DNA of 64,000 bases, taken from Rotaria sp. Silwood1 (taxonomy: Eukaryota; Rotifera; Eurotatoria; Philodinida; Philodinidae). Below are positions 24,240 to 35,199 of the stretch, one piece after another. The stretch covers positions 62,001-126,000 of the forward strand of contig CAJNOP010000366.1 in assembly GCA_905250075.1 (NCBI GenBank), read 5' to 3'. Under the pieces are notes generated by a model. That model made no database searches and was not told the origin of the DNA. It saw only the letters and a program-made list of their open reading frames with translations. Each line of letters opens with the position of its first letter. Within the stretch, counting starts at the first letter, position 1. Made by a program: the position numbers and the translations under genes.

Positions 24240-25990
24240 AACATTTGATCAGCTAAATTTTCAACACGAAGTACCCATGGCGTAAATTTCTGCGAAAAAA
24301 ACGCGTTCTCAAAACGCATTTTTCCATAGTTGCGAAACGCGTTAATGCTGACCGGTTTAACGCATTTCACATCTGCTAATATGAACGCTGTGAAACGATC
24401 GTTTTTCTAAAAACGTTTCGTAGCGTTTCTTTAACTGTGGTGTCGTATATTCTAGATGGAAAAAAATGAAAACCGTCAAGTACTTCATGCACTTTGAGTT
24501 GCAGATACAATTATTTTACTCGATTACATTTTTCATACACCTTTAGAGCTATAACTTAGATCAATTTTGATAAAGCCAACACATAGATTCGAACACGAGA
24601 ACATAAGAGTAGAAGACATGTGTACAAACAGTTCAACTAAAATAATCTAATGATATAAGTGCTTATTCCATAGTCTTTCAGAGATTTGCGTAAACTTACT
24701 AAATTAGATTTTCAGTATCCCATTCCATTAAATTAAAAATTATCATTTCCTTGGTGACTATACCCAATAACGAGTTTGATCTACTCTTGGTATATTTTTT
24801 ATTTGGACTTGTTCAAATTTAAATTTAAATACCCAATTGAAACGATTTTAATTAATTTAAATTGTATTTAATATTTAAACAAGTTGAATCTCTTAGATAT
24901 AAATTTTTTGAGAAATTTAAAAACAAATTTTTTGAATTGTTTTCTTTATTTAATAGATTTTTGTATAAGTAAATTCGTCATCCTTTTATCCAAAAGTATC
25001 ACTAAATGCAAAGAATATTCTTTTGTAAATCGAATATTCTTTTTATTAATAAGTCACGCTTACATTAACAAAGTAAGAACTAAAATCATATTTAATAGTA
25101 TTGTACACAGTATCATCAGTCACTATTAAGTAGTCCAAATATGAATTCATACCAATAATTATTCAAATTATAAATAACTCGAGATTCTTTTCTTCACAAA
25201 TAAACAAACAAAGTTGTCGTACACATTATACTAGCATCAGTCTTTACTAAATCTCTTCGAATTGTTCAATATTTAAAACAATGCTTGGTTGAACGTTACG
25301 AAACACGTTTTCTTTCAATAAACACCTAGTGAAATGAGTTTTCAAGGAAGAAAAAAATATTTTTCTTACACTTTAATGTTCAATATTAGTCTAACTACCA
25401 ATCAGACTTATATAACAGTCTAGCAGCCTAAACATTTAGAAGAATTCGATTTTAATCTTGCGTTTGGAAAGTTTGGGTCATGATTTTCATGTTGAGAAAC
25501 AGTGCAAGGAACAAAATGTTCAAATCCCATTTCCTATAATTTCTAAAATAGTGCCAGAATTAACTTTGCTTAACTCGTACGTTTTGTACAGATAAATTCC
25601 TGCAAGACTCTGTATGCAAAACGGATATATTTTGCATCATTTCAAACAAAAACGATGCAAAATGCCTTTGAAAAGGAAACGCGTTTCATATTTCTCCGAA
25701 TCTGTGTCTCTGGAACGCGTTACCTATCGACCGAAATGCGTTCAACATTATTTTACTTCAGAAACGCTTCGAAATGCAATCTTGGAAAAACGTGTTTCAG
25801 ATCGTTTCTAAAAACGACAGCAGCAAAACGCATTCTATCGAAGTAAGAATGCTGTGAAACGCGTTCTATATTGAAAAAACGTCGCGAAACGCATGCTACA
25901 ATCTCAGAAACGCGTTACGCAGTCCGTTTCCTTGAATATTTTACTCCATGGGTAGTCATCGCTTCGCATATTTAGTCGAAGCTGACATGA
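24240..25990. repeat. candidate inverted-ended element with AACGCGTT-rich arms
   Basis: TACCCATGGCGTAAAT at 24273 on the left is mirrored by TACTCCATGGGTA near 25945 on the right, and similarity in inverted orientation extends outward (CGAAG, TCAGCT...AAAT). Inside each end is a cluster of AAACGCGTT/AACGCATT words (24298-24435 and 25655-25930), in inverted orientation relative to each other, with an AT-rich centre that holds no gene. No clear target-site duplication was found, so the exact ends are uncertain. Confidence 0.5.
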
Positions 25991-25994
25991 ATGT

Positions 25995-28100
25995 CTTTAC
26001 ACGTCCAAACAAGTATACAAACACACAAATTTATTTTATTTCATATGATCCTTCTTGCAGCCGAATGAACTAAACGGAAAACAGCGTACTTCTAACCATG
26101 CACCAAGACTCTCATAACTAAATATATACTAGTTTTGCTCTCAGAAATAATATTTGAGCATTCCGACGAGTTTTAATAAGTTTGACGAGAAGCTTTCGTT
26201 CATCGCATGCTTCATTGTCAAGATTTTCTTTTCGATGAAAATGACTGTATTGACCTATTAGATGCTGTAAGATCGATGTCTAAAAAAAGATCTAGCCCGA
26301 AAAAATTTCAAGTATCTGCATGAGTCAAAAGAAATCTTGAATTCACCACTTTTTAGGTATACTGTCTCAAAATCTGGAAACGAAAACCGAAAGAATCAGA
26401 AAAAATGTCTACATCGCTCAGCATTATATTTAATGCATGAAAATGTACAAGTTTGAGATATTTAGTTGGCGAATAATCAGTATCAATCATTTCTCTGTAC
26501 TGTTACAGAAATGTTTCTATCCTAAAAATACAAGATCCGCACTTCGTACTTTAGAACCTTTTCGAGCTTTCATCCTCCAAATTTATTGTTAAAGATTTAG
26601 CTTAACTAATTTTTTTTTCGTCTCTAGAATTTTTATTTCTCCGATCTTGGGAAATATTCAGTTCTATTCATTTGCAATTTCAGATTTAATTTCACTATCA
26701 TTAATGGATAAAACTAGAACAAATCACTGATACCATTAAATAATTTTCTTTTTTACCAAATCATTGTTTTGCATGATCTGTGTACAACTTTGTATAACTT
26801 TAATTAATTCTTTTCTTCCACTAAATGTAAAAAGGCGATCAATATTTTAATTCTTGATATATGTCATATAATCATTTATCTGTGCAAAAATCAGAAACTA
26901 TGCTATTTAGAACATTCAAAAATGTATTCCAGCCATTTAAATTTCATGGATTTTTTTTGAGATAGTTTAGGCTAGTCTAAGTTTTGTTGTCAACATCATT
27001 CAATGCCTTTATTCCATTGCAATGAAAGTAAGAAAAGGAGACGTGTGCAAGCGGGAACTGGAAAACATCAATGTAAACTTTCACGCATATATTGTAACGA
27101 GAGGCACTGTCGTTAATGGAAGCTTCTCAGTAGGGACAGGAAGAGTCATAAGTTAAAAACTACATTCACCATTTTCTTGGAAAATACCACGACTAAAATG
27201 TAACAAGAGAAATCGTTTTAAAAGAGAGAGTCTGCCATCGAACGTCTTGTATATATAACAAAAAGCTCATAATCAACCAGTCTTAAACTAGAAATCATAC
27301 TTTTCAGGTTTAACTAGCGAAAAAAATCAGTTATTCATGAGAAAAGAACTCTCGAAAACGAACAAAACACCCACATGTCTAGATATCAGTTACCTTGCTC
27401 AATTTCAATATTGAACTTCTACTAAAGAAGAAATGATAGAAACTGATGAAAGAAAAGAAACATCTTTTCGCTTTTGTTCACCCTTTCGTCGCAATGGTCA
27501 TCAAACATGATAAGAAGAGCTATACATAAAGTCTTCTGAGCAGAAGACAACAGAAGGTTTATTTCTATTTAATTTGGCAAAGAGACAAATAAAACAAGGA
27601 TTAGCTCAGTATCGATCATTCATCTGTACTCTACTATTTCTGTTGCGTGTTGGTGAAAATCACTTTCATTCTTTTTCTAGCGAAGTTCACTTTTATTATG
27701 AATGAAATACAGTTTATACTGAAAAATCAAAATATCAATGAGAGACAAGCAAATTCAGTCGAAGACGAATAGCTTGATGCAACTACGCTAGGTCAAAACG
27801 AAAACAAAATAATGAATAAGATTGTTGTGAATGCAACAGATTATGCTTCCTTCTCTTGCAGTGTTTTTTGACGCATAGAGAGAGGAAAAAAAGAGAATCG
27901 TAGCCATACTCTGTCTCTGTTTCACCTTGACGAAAAGAACAAAGAAGCAGGCCGTCAGAACGTCAACTCAGCAAGTAATCGATTACTTTTCTTCATATAC
28001 GCAATGGTGACCGTACTGTTTGTTTACTTTAGACGTGCACTGGTGTGAAGCTCGTTTTATTTCTTATTCAGATTATAGCAAACTCATTTGTGTTTGAGCT
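25995..28100. other. no recognisable gene
   Basis: AT-rich sequence without supported coding, RNA or repeat structure. Confidence 0.35.
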
Positions 28101-28106
28101 GTTACC

Positions 28107-28274
28107 ATGTCTCAAAGTAAGCATAACAATGTGTACAACTATGCTACCGTGAATACTCTCCGCATCATTGAAATCAATCCATTGTTTACCATAGTCGAAG
28201 AGAAGTCTTATAGCATTGGCATTAGGAAAGCTGAAAAATTAAGAAACTGCCGAGATTCAACGCTGTTTGTCTGA
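28107..28274 (+). CDS. possible small protein or first exon (55 aa)
   Basis: An ATG in a fair start context (TTACCATGT) opens 55 codons (begins MSQSKHNNVYNYATVNTLRI) ending in TGA. The composition is polar and balanced, unlike the AT-driven frames around it, so it may be a small gene, a first exon or an exon relic. GTAAGC after the first codons could also be a splice donor. No family is recognised. Confidence 0.25.
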   Translation: MSQSKHNNVYNYATVNTLRIIEINPLFTIVEEKSYSIGIRKAEKLRNCRDSTLFV

Positions 28275-28279
28275 AAAAA

Positions 28280-29320
28280 ATGTTTTGAAGAAGAGTACAT
28301 AAAAAATTTATGCGTAAACGAAAACATTATTTTTCTCTACAGTGGACTCCCCTTAGAAAAATTTCGAATACTCGCCTTCGGTACTGGAGACTACGTTACT
28401 ACGATGCAAAACATAATTAAAGTATTTGCGAGTATCTAATACAAGTGCAAAAATACTGTATCATGAAATAAAACAATTGATTTGCATGACTTCAGACCTT
28501 CATGTGGATTTAAAATCGAAAAATTTCTTGACAATCCGAAAATAAATATGCCAACTAATCTTGAAGGTCACTTTTTTCGCTCTTTACGTTAACACCTAAC
28601 AACGTTCACGTTTCTTGTAAAGATATACGACGTATACGAAATATCCTCGAAAAATGTTCAGCTTGATAATTGCTGTCATCTCTTCACTAATTAGAAATAA
28701 GCGTTGGAGTATTTTCATATTTTGTAGAAAATATCATGCTTATTACGAAAATATTCTTTATCTGGGGGAAAAGTACTCTAACTGGAAAATTTGTATCTTG
28801 TATAGCGGGAAATATTGAACAAAATGGAACACTTTAAATTCTCAGAGCTTTCATGTAAACTACTTTGAAAGTTTATATTACGGAGACGTTAAAAATTTGA
28901 AAAGTTTCAGATACAGACAAAGGTTTCTTTCATGTCTGAAATGACGTGGCAGTGGTTCTCTTTAAAATTCATTTTGAGTTATATTGTCGATGGAAAAACT
29001 TTGCTCTTCTTATAATTAATTTCTAATGATATAATGGGATATCATTGTTGAGAATAATTATATATTATCATTTCAAGAAACAATCCGAAAGATTGAATAT
29101 TGTGACAATGAAACAAATCTTATGACTGAAATTTTTAGCAGATTCTGTACAACGACAAAATTCTTTGAGATAATTCTCTTCGCAAATATTCAGTCATACT
29201 TCGAAATTCTACTATTACAGTAGTATTTTCGGAATAAAGATATATAGGCACTTATCCATTTAATTTCCCTCGAATACTATTAACATCGGATTTAGACTCT
29301 GGTCAAACAATTAAAAATAA
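28280..29320. other. no recognisable gene
   Basis: AT-rich; nothing supported. Confidence 0.35.
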
Positions 29321-29644
29321 TTAGGTGAATATATTGATTACACATTCTATGATCATGTTAATGGCTTTTCCCCCTAATTTTTGCCGTGCGTCCTGATCTG
29401 CTACTAGTTTATTGCTCGAGCCAAAATCGATATTATTCAACAATTCATTTGTTGTAATACAGCTATTCTTTATGTCGATTTTGATGATGAAAAAAACGAA
29501 TGTTATGCCAATGCTACATATTTCAATATCGGTTCGATGAAACGCTTGACAATTGGTTGTGCCATCGTAGCAATTAGTTATTGTCACGTGTCGAACATGA
29601 TCAATATCTATGGAATCCATCAATTTTTTGGATCGATCGATCAT
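29321..29644 (-). CDS. hypothetical 107-aa open frame
   Basis: An open frame with one hydrophobic stretch (ICSIGITFVFFIIKIDI, middle) and non-AT-driven composition either side (DIDHVRHVTITNCYDGTTNC). No domain recognised. It could be a fragment of a membrane or secreted protein, or chance. Confidence 0.2.
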   Translation of the reverse strand: MIDRSKKLMDSIDIDHVRHVTITNCYDGTTNCQAFHRTDIEICSIGITFVFFIIKIDIKNSCITTNELLNNIDFGSSNKLVADQDARQKLGGKAINMIIECVINIFT

Positions 29645-30225
29645 TTTTCGCTTATTTAGGCGCTCTGAAACAAATCTTTTTCATTTTCGATGTACGATGT
29701 ACAAGCAGTACTTGTACTCGATCTCTTTCTTGTTCACATCAAATTGCCTGCCACTGATCCGATCTAATAGTTCGTGTCATGGTAACCAACTCCTGTAAGA
29801 ATATTTAGAATTTAATATATTCAGTATGCAAAGATAAGAAGGAGAATATCCAGGAATTTGTGAAAAGAAGACATATTCAAAGTGGTGGTACAATGAACGA
29901 AGTACAGCATACGCTGGACCATAGAAAATTTTTATTTGTTTTCCATTAAAGTAGAACTTTTATTTTTGCATTGTTTTAGAAGAAAGTTATTTTCGTTCTA
30001 GATATATTTAATTCTAAATATGCTTTGTTCTGCTCTTCTGAATTTTTCTCCAAATAAATATTTTGTAGTATCTACGTAAATCAATATGCTCTAAGAAATC
30101 GCCCTCACAATTTCAGGACTATATGCTATCCTTCGTTCTTTTATTCTTATTGATTGAAAAGATAAGCCAATAGTTTATTTTCCTTTTCTCTCATATAATA
30201 TGATAAATAATAAATCAAATGGGGA

Positions 30226-30349
30226 TGTTGTTGGTCTGAGGAAGTGCCATTGGCTGATATTCCGACTTATCATGAAATATGGTATGAATCTATCATTGAT
30301 AAGAAAAACAATCAAATCGTCAGAAGTTTTCAAATCACGGATTCAGTAC
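30226..30349 (+). pseudogene. exon-like scrap
   Basis: A 40-codon stretch reads SEEVPLADIPTYHEIWYESI and then IDKKNNQIVRSFQITDSV in one frame, with coding-like composition. Flanks have stops in all frames. The family is not recognised. Confidence 0.25.
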
Positions 30350-31391
30350 ATGAGTGATTCAAGGTATAGTTTACTTGATAATTATCGACTTCTCTTCTGT
30401 AATCTTGCAACATTGTGTAATTGTGTTTACAGAAGCACACTGTTTTTTCTGTTCTTTTTCTTTCTTTTCTGCTGTATTCTGGCCCCACTGTTTTATTGTG
30501 TTTGTGAATATAGATTCTTTTATACACCCTCGACAACTTCGCTAATCTCACGTACGTGAAACAGACTAGCCTACTATTTTTCTTAGTTTTTCAATTGGTT
30601 TCGCCATAAAATCTTGTTTTGAACTGATATAAAACTGTTGGCATCATCAAAAATATCGGTATACATAACTACATGACCAGAATGGTCTTAGGATTCGTTA
30701 AAAATCAAAACAGAGAGCTATATTCACAGTTACGAATCATAAAAAAGCGCAATAAAAATCATCTTCACTTTTAATTAAATTAATCTGCGCGAACACTTTC
30801 TCTTTTGACAATTCTGGAAAATTTCGAAATAGTAAAGTCAATATTAAATGTGAAATTAGTTGCTATTCATATGAATATTATTACACGCACTAGTGTTTCA
30901 AAAACCTTTCTTGATAAAACTGTTACTGAGGAGATAGTTATAATAACCGAGTATGCTAAGAAAAACTTTAACTCAGTCTGGATTCTGGCAATTTTATGCG
31001 ATCATCTAAAATCAGCTGAGAGATTTTTTTGAACTAGTACTGATATTTTATTTTTTTTCGATTCTTCCTGAAGTTCATTGTATCGTACTTTACATGAACT
31101 TCCAAACTATAGCATATCGCTGTTCATTTTTTTGGTGTTTGATAATACAACAATATTTTAATTGAATACCATCGAATTTCTGGCAAACGTTTTACAGAAA
31201 TATGTTGTGTTCTATAACCCATCTAATTAAAAAAGCCACTTCGTTTCAAAGAATCTGAGAAATTAGAAAGTCTTCGGAAAATTTTCACGGTAAATTCTAT
31301 ACTTGATAATTAGGAGAATGTGAGCACTCGATTTCTTCGATTCGACAAAAAAAGGCAATTTATTACAACAATAGGAAGACAGGATTTATAC

Positions 31392-31781
31392 CAAGGGGGT
31401 AAGTGCAGACGCCTAGCACCCAGCACCTGCTCAGCACCTACAGCACCTACCAGCACCTACCAGCACCTACCAGCACCTACCAGTACCTACCAGCACCTAC
31501 CAGTACCTACCAGTACCTACCGGCACCTACCAGCACCTACAGCACCTACAGCACCTGCCAGCACCTACAGCACCTGTTCAGCACCTACACTGCATTTCAC
31601 TATGAGCACCTACGGCACCTTCAGCACCTGCAAACATTGTTTCATTATCTTAAGTACTTAAGACAATAGAATAGTTGTTGAAGATGCTGAAAGTGTCGTA
31701 GGTACCGTAGATGCTCACTGTGGAATGCGGTATACGTGCTGAGCAGGTGCTGGGTGCTGGGTGCCTGCACTTTCCCCCTTG
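31392..31781. mobile_element. 390-bp hAT-like MITE carrying a CAGCACCTAC tandem array
   Basis: ATTTATAC flanks it exactly on both sides (31384-31391 and 31782-31789), an 8-bp target-site duplication. The ends are CAAGGGGGTAAGTGCAG and, inverted, CAAGGGGGAAAGTGCAG. The inverted repeat extends about 45 bp with one short indel (GCACCCAGCACCTGCTCAGC). Inside, 31425-31630 is a tandem array of a 10-bp unit CAGCACCTAC (variants with GTACC and ACAGCACCTAC). 8-bp duplications and CA..TG ends are typical of the hAT superfamily. No protein is encoded; open frames through the array are artefacts of the repeat. Confidence 0.85.
31440..31570. repeat. tandem repeat, unit CAGCACCTAC
   Basis: About a dozen consecutive 10-11-bp units, mostly CAGCACCTAC with CAGTACCTAC and CGGCACCTAC variants, inside the MITE at 31392-31781. 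Confidence 0.85.
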
Positions 31782-31789
31782 ATTTATAC

Positions 31790-33300
31790 TCAGTACAAAT
31801 ATAGGTTTCCCTACTTCTTTTATTCGAATGTTTTCAGAAGTTTTTCTGAAGCGATAATGACAACAGCCTGGTGGAAGTAAAATTTCCTGATTTAACTAAA
31901 TTTAGTTTCAGTATTTTTAGAATATTGCTTCAAATATGATATAGAAGTAGAAAAAACGAAGAAAATCAAAGTTTCTCTGGGAGTTGTTTGTGTATATGGA
32001 TGATAGAAACAATTATCCAGCATTTTATTATTAAAATTTGATAAAAGTTATTGAAAGCTCAAGACTCAAAATTTTCGTAACGTTTGAAAGCCAAAATTTG
32101 TTAAGCATGTTTTTTGATGAATCATGTCTTCTCTAAAACTCTCAGACGTTTGTAGAACCAAACATAGACTGTGTCAATGTCCTTGATCAATGCTAATATA
32201 GCCTTTTAGTGGTGTGGACTCTATTCTTCAACATCTCATATAAGACGAGAAAGCGGAAAAACTCGAACCGTACTTGATATGCTTGAAAGAAGAAATTCTG
32301 TTTCCCACACCCTATATCTACTTCTTTAAGAACATAGAATGACAAGCTCATTTAAGGCTGAAGAAAGATCTCCATATCCATTAGTTTTGATAGCTTACAA
32401 ACTGACATTCTGAAAATATATAAATACAGGACGACAATTTCGTTTTGTTTTCCGTTTTATTTTTTGTTTTGTATCGATAATGAAACCTTCGTCTTCTTAA
32501 AAAGTAAACAAAATGAGACTTTTCGAACATTGCGGCCCCATGACTTTATCTATTGACTTCTGATAAATGCTTCGATAAATTCCTGCATTTTTGCAGATGC
32601 TACTGAGTTTGGCGCAATCTTTGATGAGTTATCCAATGCGCGAAAGAAATTTTTAGGATTTGTATAATTTCTTATTGAAAAAGCGAAAAACTGTGTTTTC
32701 GGGCGTTTGTTTGTAGTTTTATATTATTTTCTTCGTGTCGACATAACTTTGAGATAAAATTAGCATCCACTTCAAAATGAGCATCGAATTCTTCGTTGAA
32801 ATGAAAGATTTGTGTCTGTATATTAAAAAAAAAAACAATATTTTCACGGTTCTGCAAGTTTTCGATGGTTAACTGAATATTGAATAGTACCGAAAAAACT
32901 GAATCCTTAAACACTGTTATTGATGCATATCTCGATTCTGGTTTTGAGTGTGGCCATAAATTTATGTCAAATACATGTAGATACCAAGAAAATAGCAACT
33001 ACACATTTCTCTCAGCCTTGATTTAAGCTCAACTTTGTTTATCAATTATGGATTTCGAAGAAAAACTTGACATTTTTATTCCGGTCCTCATCACTTCCGT
33101 TTTCATCAAATTGAAGAGTACCTCTGAAAATGCAAGAATTAAGCAAAGTAATGATCAAAAGCTAGTGACAAAGTCATTGACTAAAAATTCTTTCTTAGAC
33201 TTACGTCCAGCTTGCAAGCAGAAGCTCGTTCCAAATTTATGGTGGCTGGACTTTGAAGTCAAACGAAACAGGTAAAATATTTTTATTTTTTCAGATTGAT
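31790..33300. other. no recognisable gene
   Basis: AT-rich, with short open frames on both strands (32672-32998, 33048-33275) that show no domain. Confidence 0.35.
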
Positions 33301-33855
33301 TTTCAAGTCACGGCCGGTAATTATTCTGCGGAGATGTTTATCGTTCATCATCTCGGTATCTCACAGTCAGAACACATTGTCTGGTTATGTGAGGAATTCG
33401 AAATTTCCTATCAACTGATTCACTACGATCGTGATCCAGACACATCTAGCTCCAAAATAGTACAAAGCAATTCATCCATTCGAAACAGCTCCCGTTATCA
33501 CTGACGGCGATGTAGTGTTAGCAGAATCTGGTGCAATTATCGACTATCTTATTTCAAAATATGGTGGTGGCCGTTTCATCGTGAAACCCAATGATCCAAA
33601 CTTTGTGGACTATCTATTCTGGTATCATTTCGCCAATGGCTCAATGATGCCAGCCATGTCCATTAATTTGATCGTCATTGGATAAGTAGTGAAAAACGAA
33701 ATAACGATTCAACGATACAGTCATTGTTGCAACTTGTTTATCGTGCATTTGATTTAGTAGAACAGCGGCTGAGTACCGCCGATTATTTTGCTGGAAATGA
33801 ATTCACAGCCGCAGACATTATGATCATCTTTCTATTAACGACAATGCGTGCGTTG

Positions 33856-35069
33856 CACAGTGGGGAGCTTTCACATAAGCAGGCGGACATGCGTTTTTTT
33901 GCTTAGGAATGACAATTTTTTTGAAAAATGGCTGGAGAGGACCTCAGCCTTTTTTTTTGAAAAAAGTTTTTTTGAAAAATATGTTGAGTTACATATCATT
34001 CAGTGTAGTTTGATGCGCTGATTTCGAATATTACCTAAGTTATTTTTCAAAGTGTAATATGAATGCCTAAAACTAGATTTTTCGGCCAAAAACATGTATC
34101 AGTCATTTTCCGTCAAATCCTATCAAAAATTGACTTGCACAAAAATAACTCTTTTCATATATAGTCTGATGTAATTCGACGAGTTGATTCCGAATATCAC
34201 CTTAGTTTTTCGTCAAAACGTAACATGGAAGTCTAAAACAGGATTTCCTACCGAAAACCGTGGGTTTTTGGGAATTCTGTAGAATAGTCTAGGCAAAATT
34301 TCACGAGCTGACGCTACTACCATAGTTAGGATACATATTCAGGAGTATTTGATAAAAATTTCAGCTTGATCGGACTTTACCCCTTTGTAAGGTTTTCAAA
34401 ATCCAAAACGCCGGGGTTTCGGGCCTGGGTTTGCGTTGAAAACGGGTAAAAAGTGGTTTTAAAAAGTATTGTATATATATGGTTCGATGCAGCTTGACGA
34501 GCTGATTCCGAATATCACCTTATTTTCCCTTCAAACTCTAGTACAGATGTCTAAAATCCAATTTTCGCCTAGAGATCTCGGATTTTTGGGCACCATCTAA
34601 AACAGCCTAGGATAGGTTTCATGAGTTGGCGCTAGTATCATAGTTAGAATACATATCCAGGAATATCTGGTAAAAATACGCGCTCGATCAGACGTGATCC
34701 TTTCGTAGGGTTTTTAACATACGGAACGGTAGGTTTTCGGGTAGGATTTCTATATAGAAATTCCTAGCTTTCTACTGTATTTTAAATTGGATTACGATAA
34801 TTTTTTTTCACCATAAAGTCCATAGGTGAGCAAGTTTTTTGCGATATTGTTTGCTTCTGGAATGTTGTGCTATAGTGCTCTGTGGCTTGAGTTTCTTGAT
34901 TTATGCTGATTTCTGGACCCAAGCCTTGGCAGGCCTTTTTCTTGGGCTCTATAGAACTTTGAGAACCGCTATTTTAGGAAATAATAGATCACATATGTAT
35001 GTATCTACGCGAACAGTTAGATTCTGGAAAAGAATATTTTCGCATCTGTCCGCCTGGCTCCCCACTGTG
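33856..35069. mobile_element. 1214-bp DNA transposon with CACAGTG ends, Transib/RAG-like
   Basis: CGTTG precedes (33851-33855) and follows (35070-35074) the element, a 5-bp target-site duplication. Removing the element plus one copy restores the GST reading frame. Both ends begin CACAGTGGGGAGC when read inward. A second shared block CAGGCGGACA follows at once on the right but after an 11-bp spacer (TTTCACATAAG) on the left. CAC ends with 5-bp duplications are the pattern of Transib and RAG-type transposons, and CACAGTG equals the V(D)J heptamer; assignment to that group is inference. There is no transposase, so it is non-autonomous. The alternative reading GCACAGTG with a 3-bp duplication GTT is possible. 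Confidence 0.8.
34015..34760. repeat. three diverged internal repeats of the 33856-35069 element
   Basis: The block GAxTxCGAATATxACCTxA...GTCTAAAA...TTTTTCGG recurs at about 34020, 34186 and 34504. The last two copies are long (about 250 bp, 318 bp apart) and share ACGCTA...ACCATAGTTAG, ATACATATxCAGGA and GATCxGAC motifs. The first is truncated. Confidence 0.65.
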
Positions 35070-35199
35070 CGTTGACACCACTTGATCTAACACCTTATTC
35101 AAATATATGTGCTTATTTAAAGCGAATCAGTGCACGTCCGGACTATCAGCGAGCTATGAAGAAGAAAGATCCAGATTTGACGCCATTGTTGGAGTAGTA

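Larger units (their letters stand above)
33334..35197 (+). pseudogene. glutathione S-transferase, broken and split by a transposon
   Basis: Starting at ATG 33334, the N-terminal thioredoxin-fold part of a bacterial-type GST is readable (SQSEHIVWLCEEFEISYQLI, then HPFETAPVITDGDVVLAESG with the cis-Pro and ES glutathione-binding region, and AIIDYLISKYGG). The helical C-terminal domain follows (YRAFDLVEQRL, FAGNEFTAADIM), ending after the insertion with CAYLKRISARPDYQRAMKKK and a TAG at 35195. Lesions: a frame change near 33445, a TAG at 33458, a second frame change near 33680, and a 1214-bp transposon at 33856-35069 placed within the TTMRAL...TPLDL segment. GSTs conjugate glutathione to electrophiles in the cytosol. 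Total coding would be about 230 aa, normal for the family. The lack of introns and bacterial-like motifs suggest it too was horizontally acquired. AATAAA near 35335 may be its poly(A) signal. Confidence 0.8.

Noticed and set aside
25614-25846. Overlapping open frames of 63-65 codons
   Set aside because: They coincide with the AACGCGTT word cluster and show no domain.
31420-31640. CRISPR-like or coding repeat array
   Set aside because: The 10-bp units are contiguous without unique spacers, lie inside a MITE with target-site duplications, and the open frames through them exist only because the unit length keeps frames open.
34839-35075. 78-codon open frame at the right end of the GST-inserted transposon, as a possible transposase remnant
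   Set aside because: It lacks any DDE-type motif and runs out through the terminal repeat into the GST sequence; chance is more likely.
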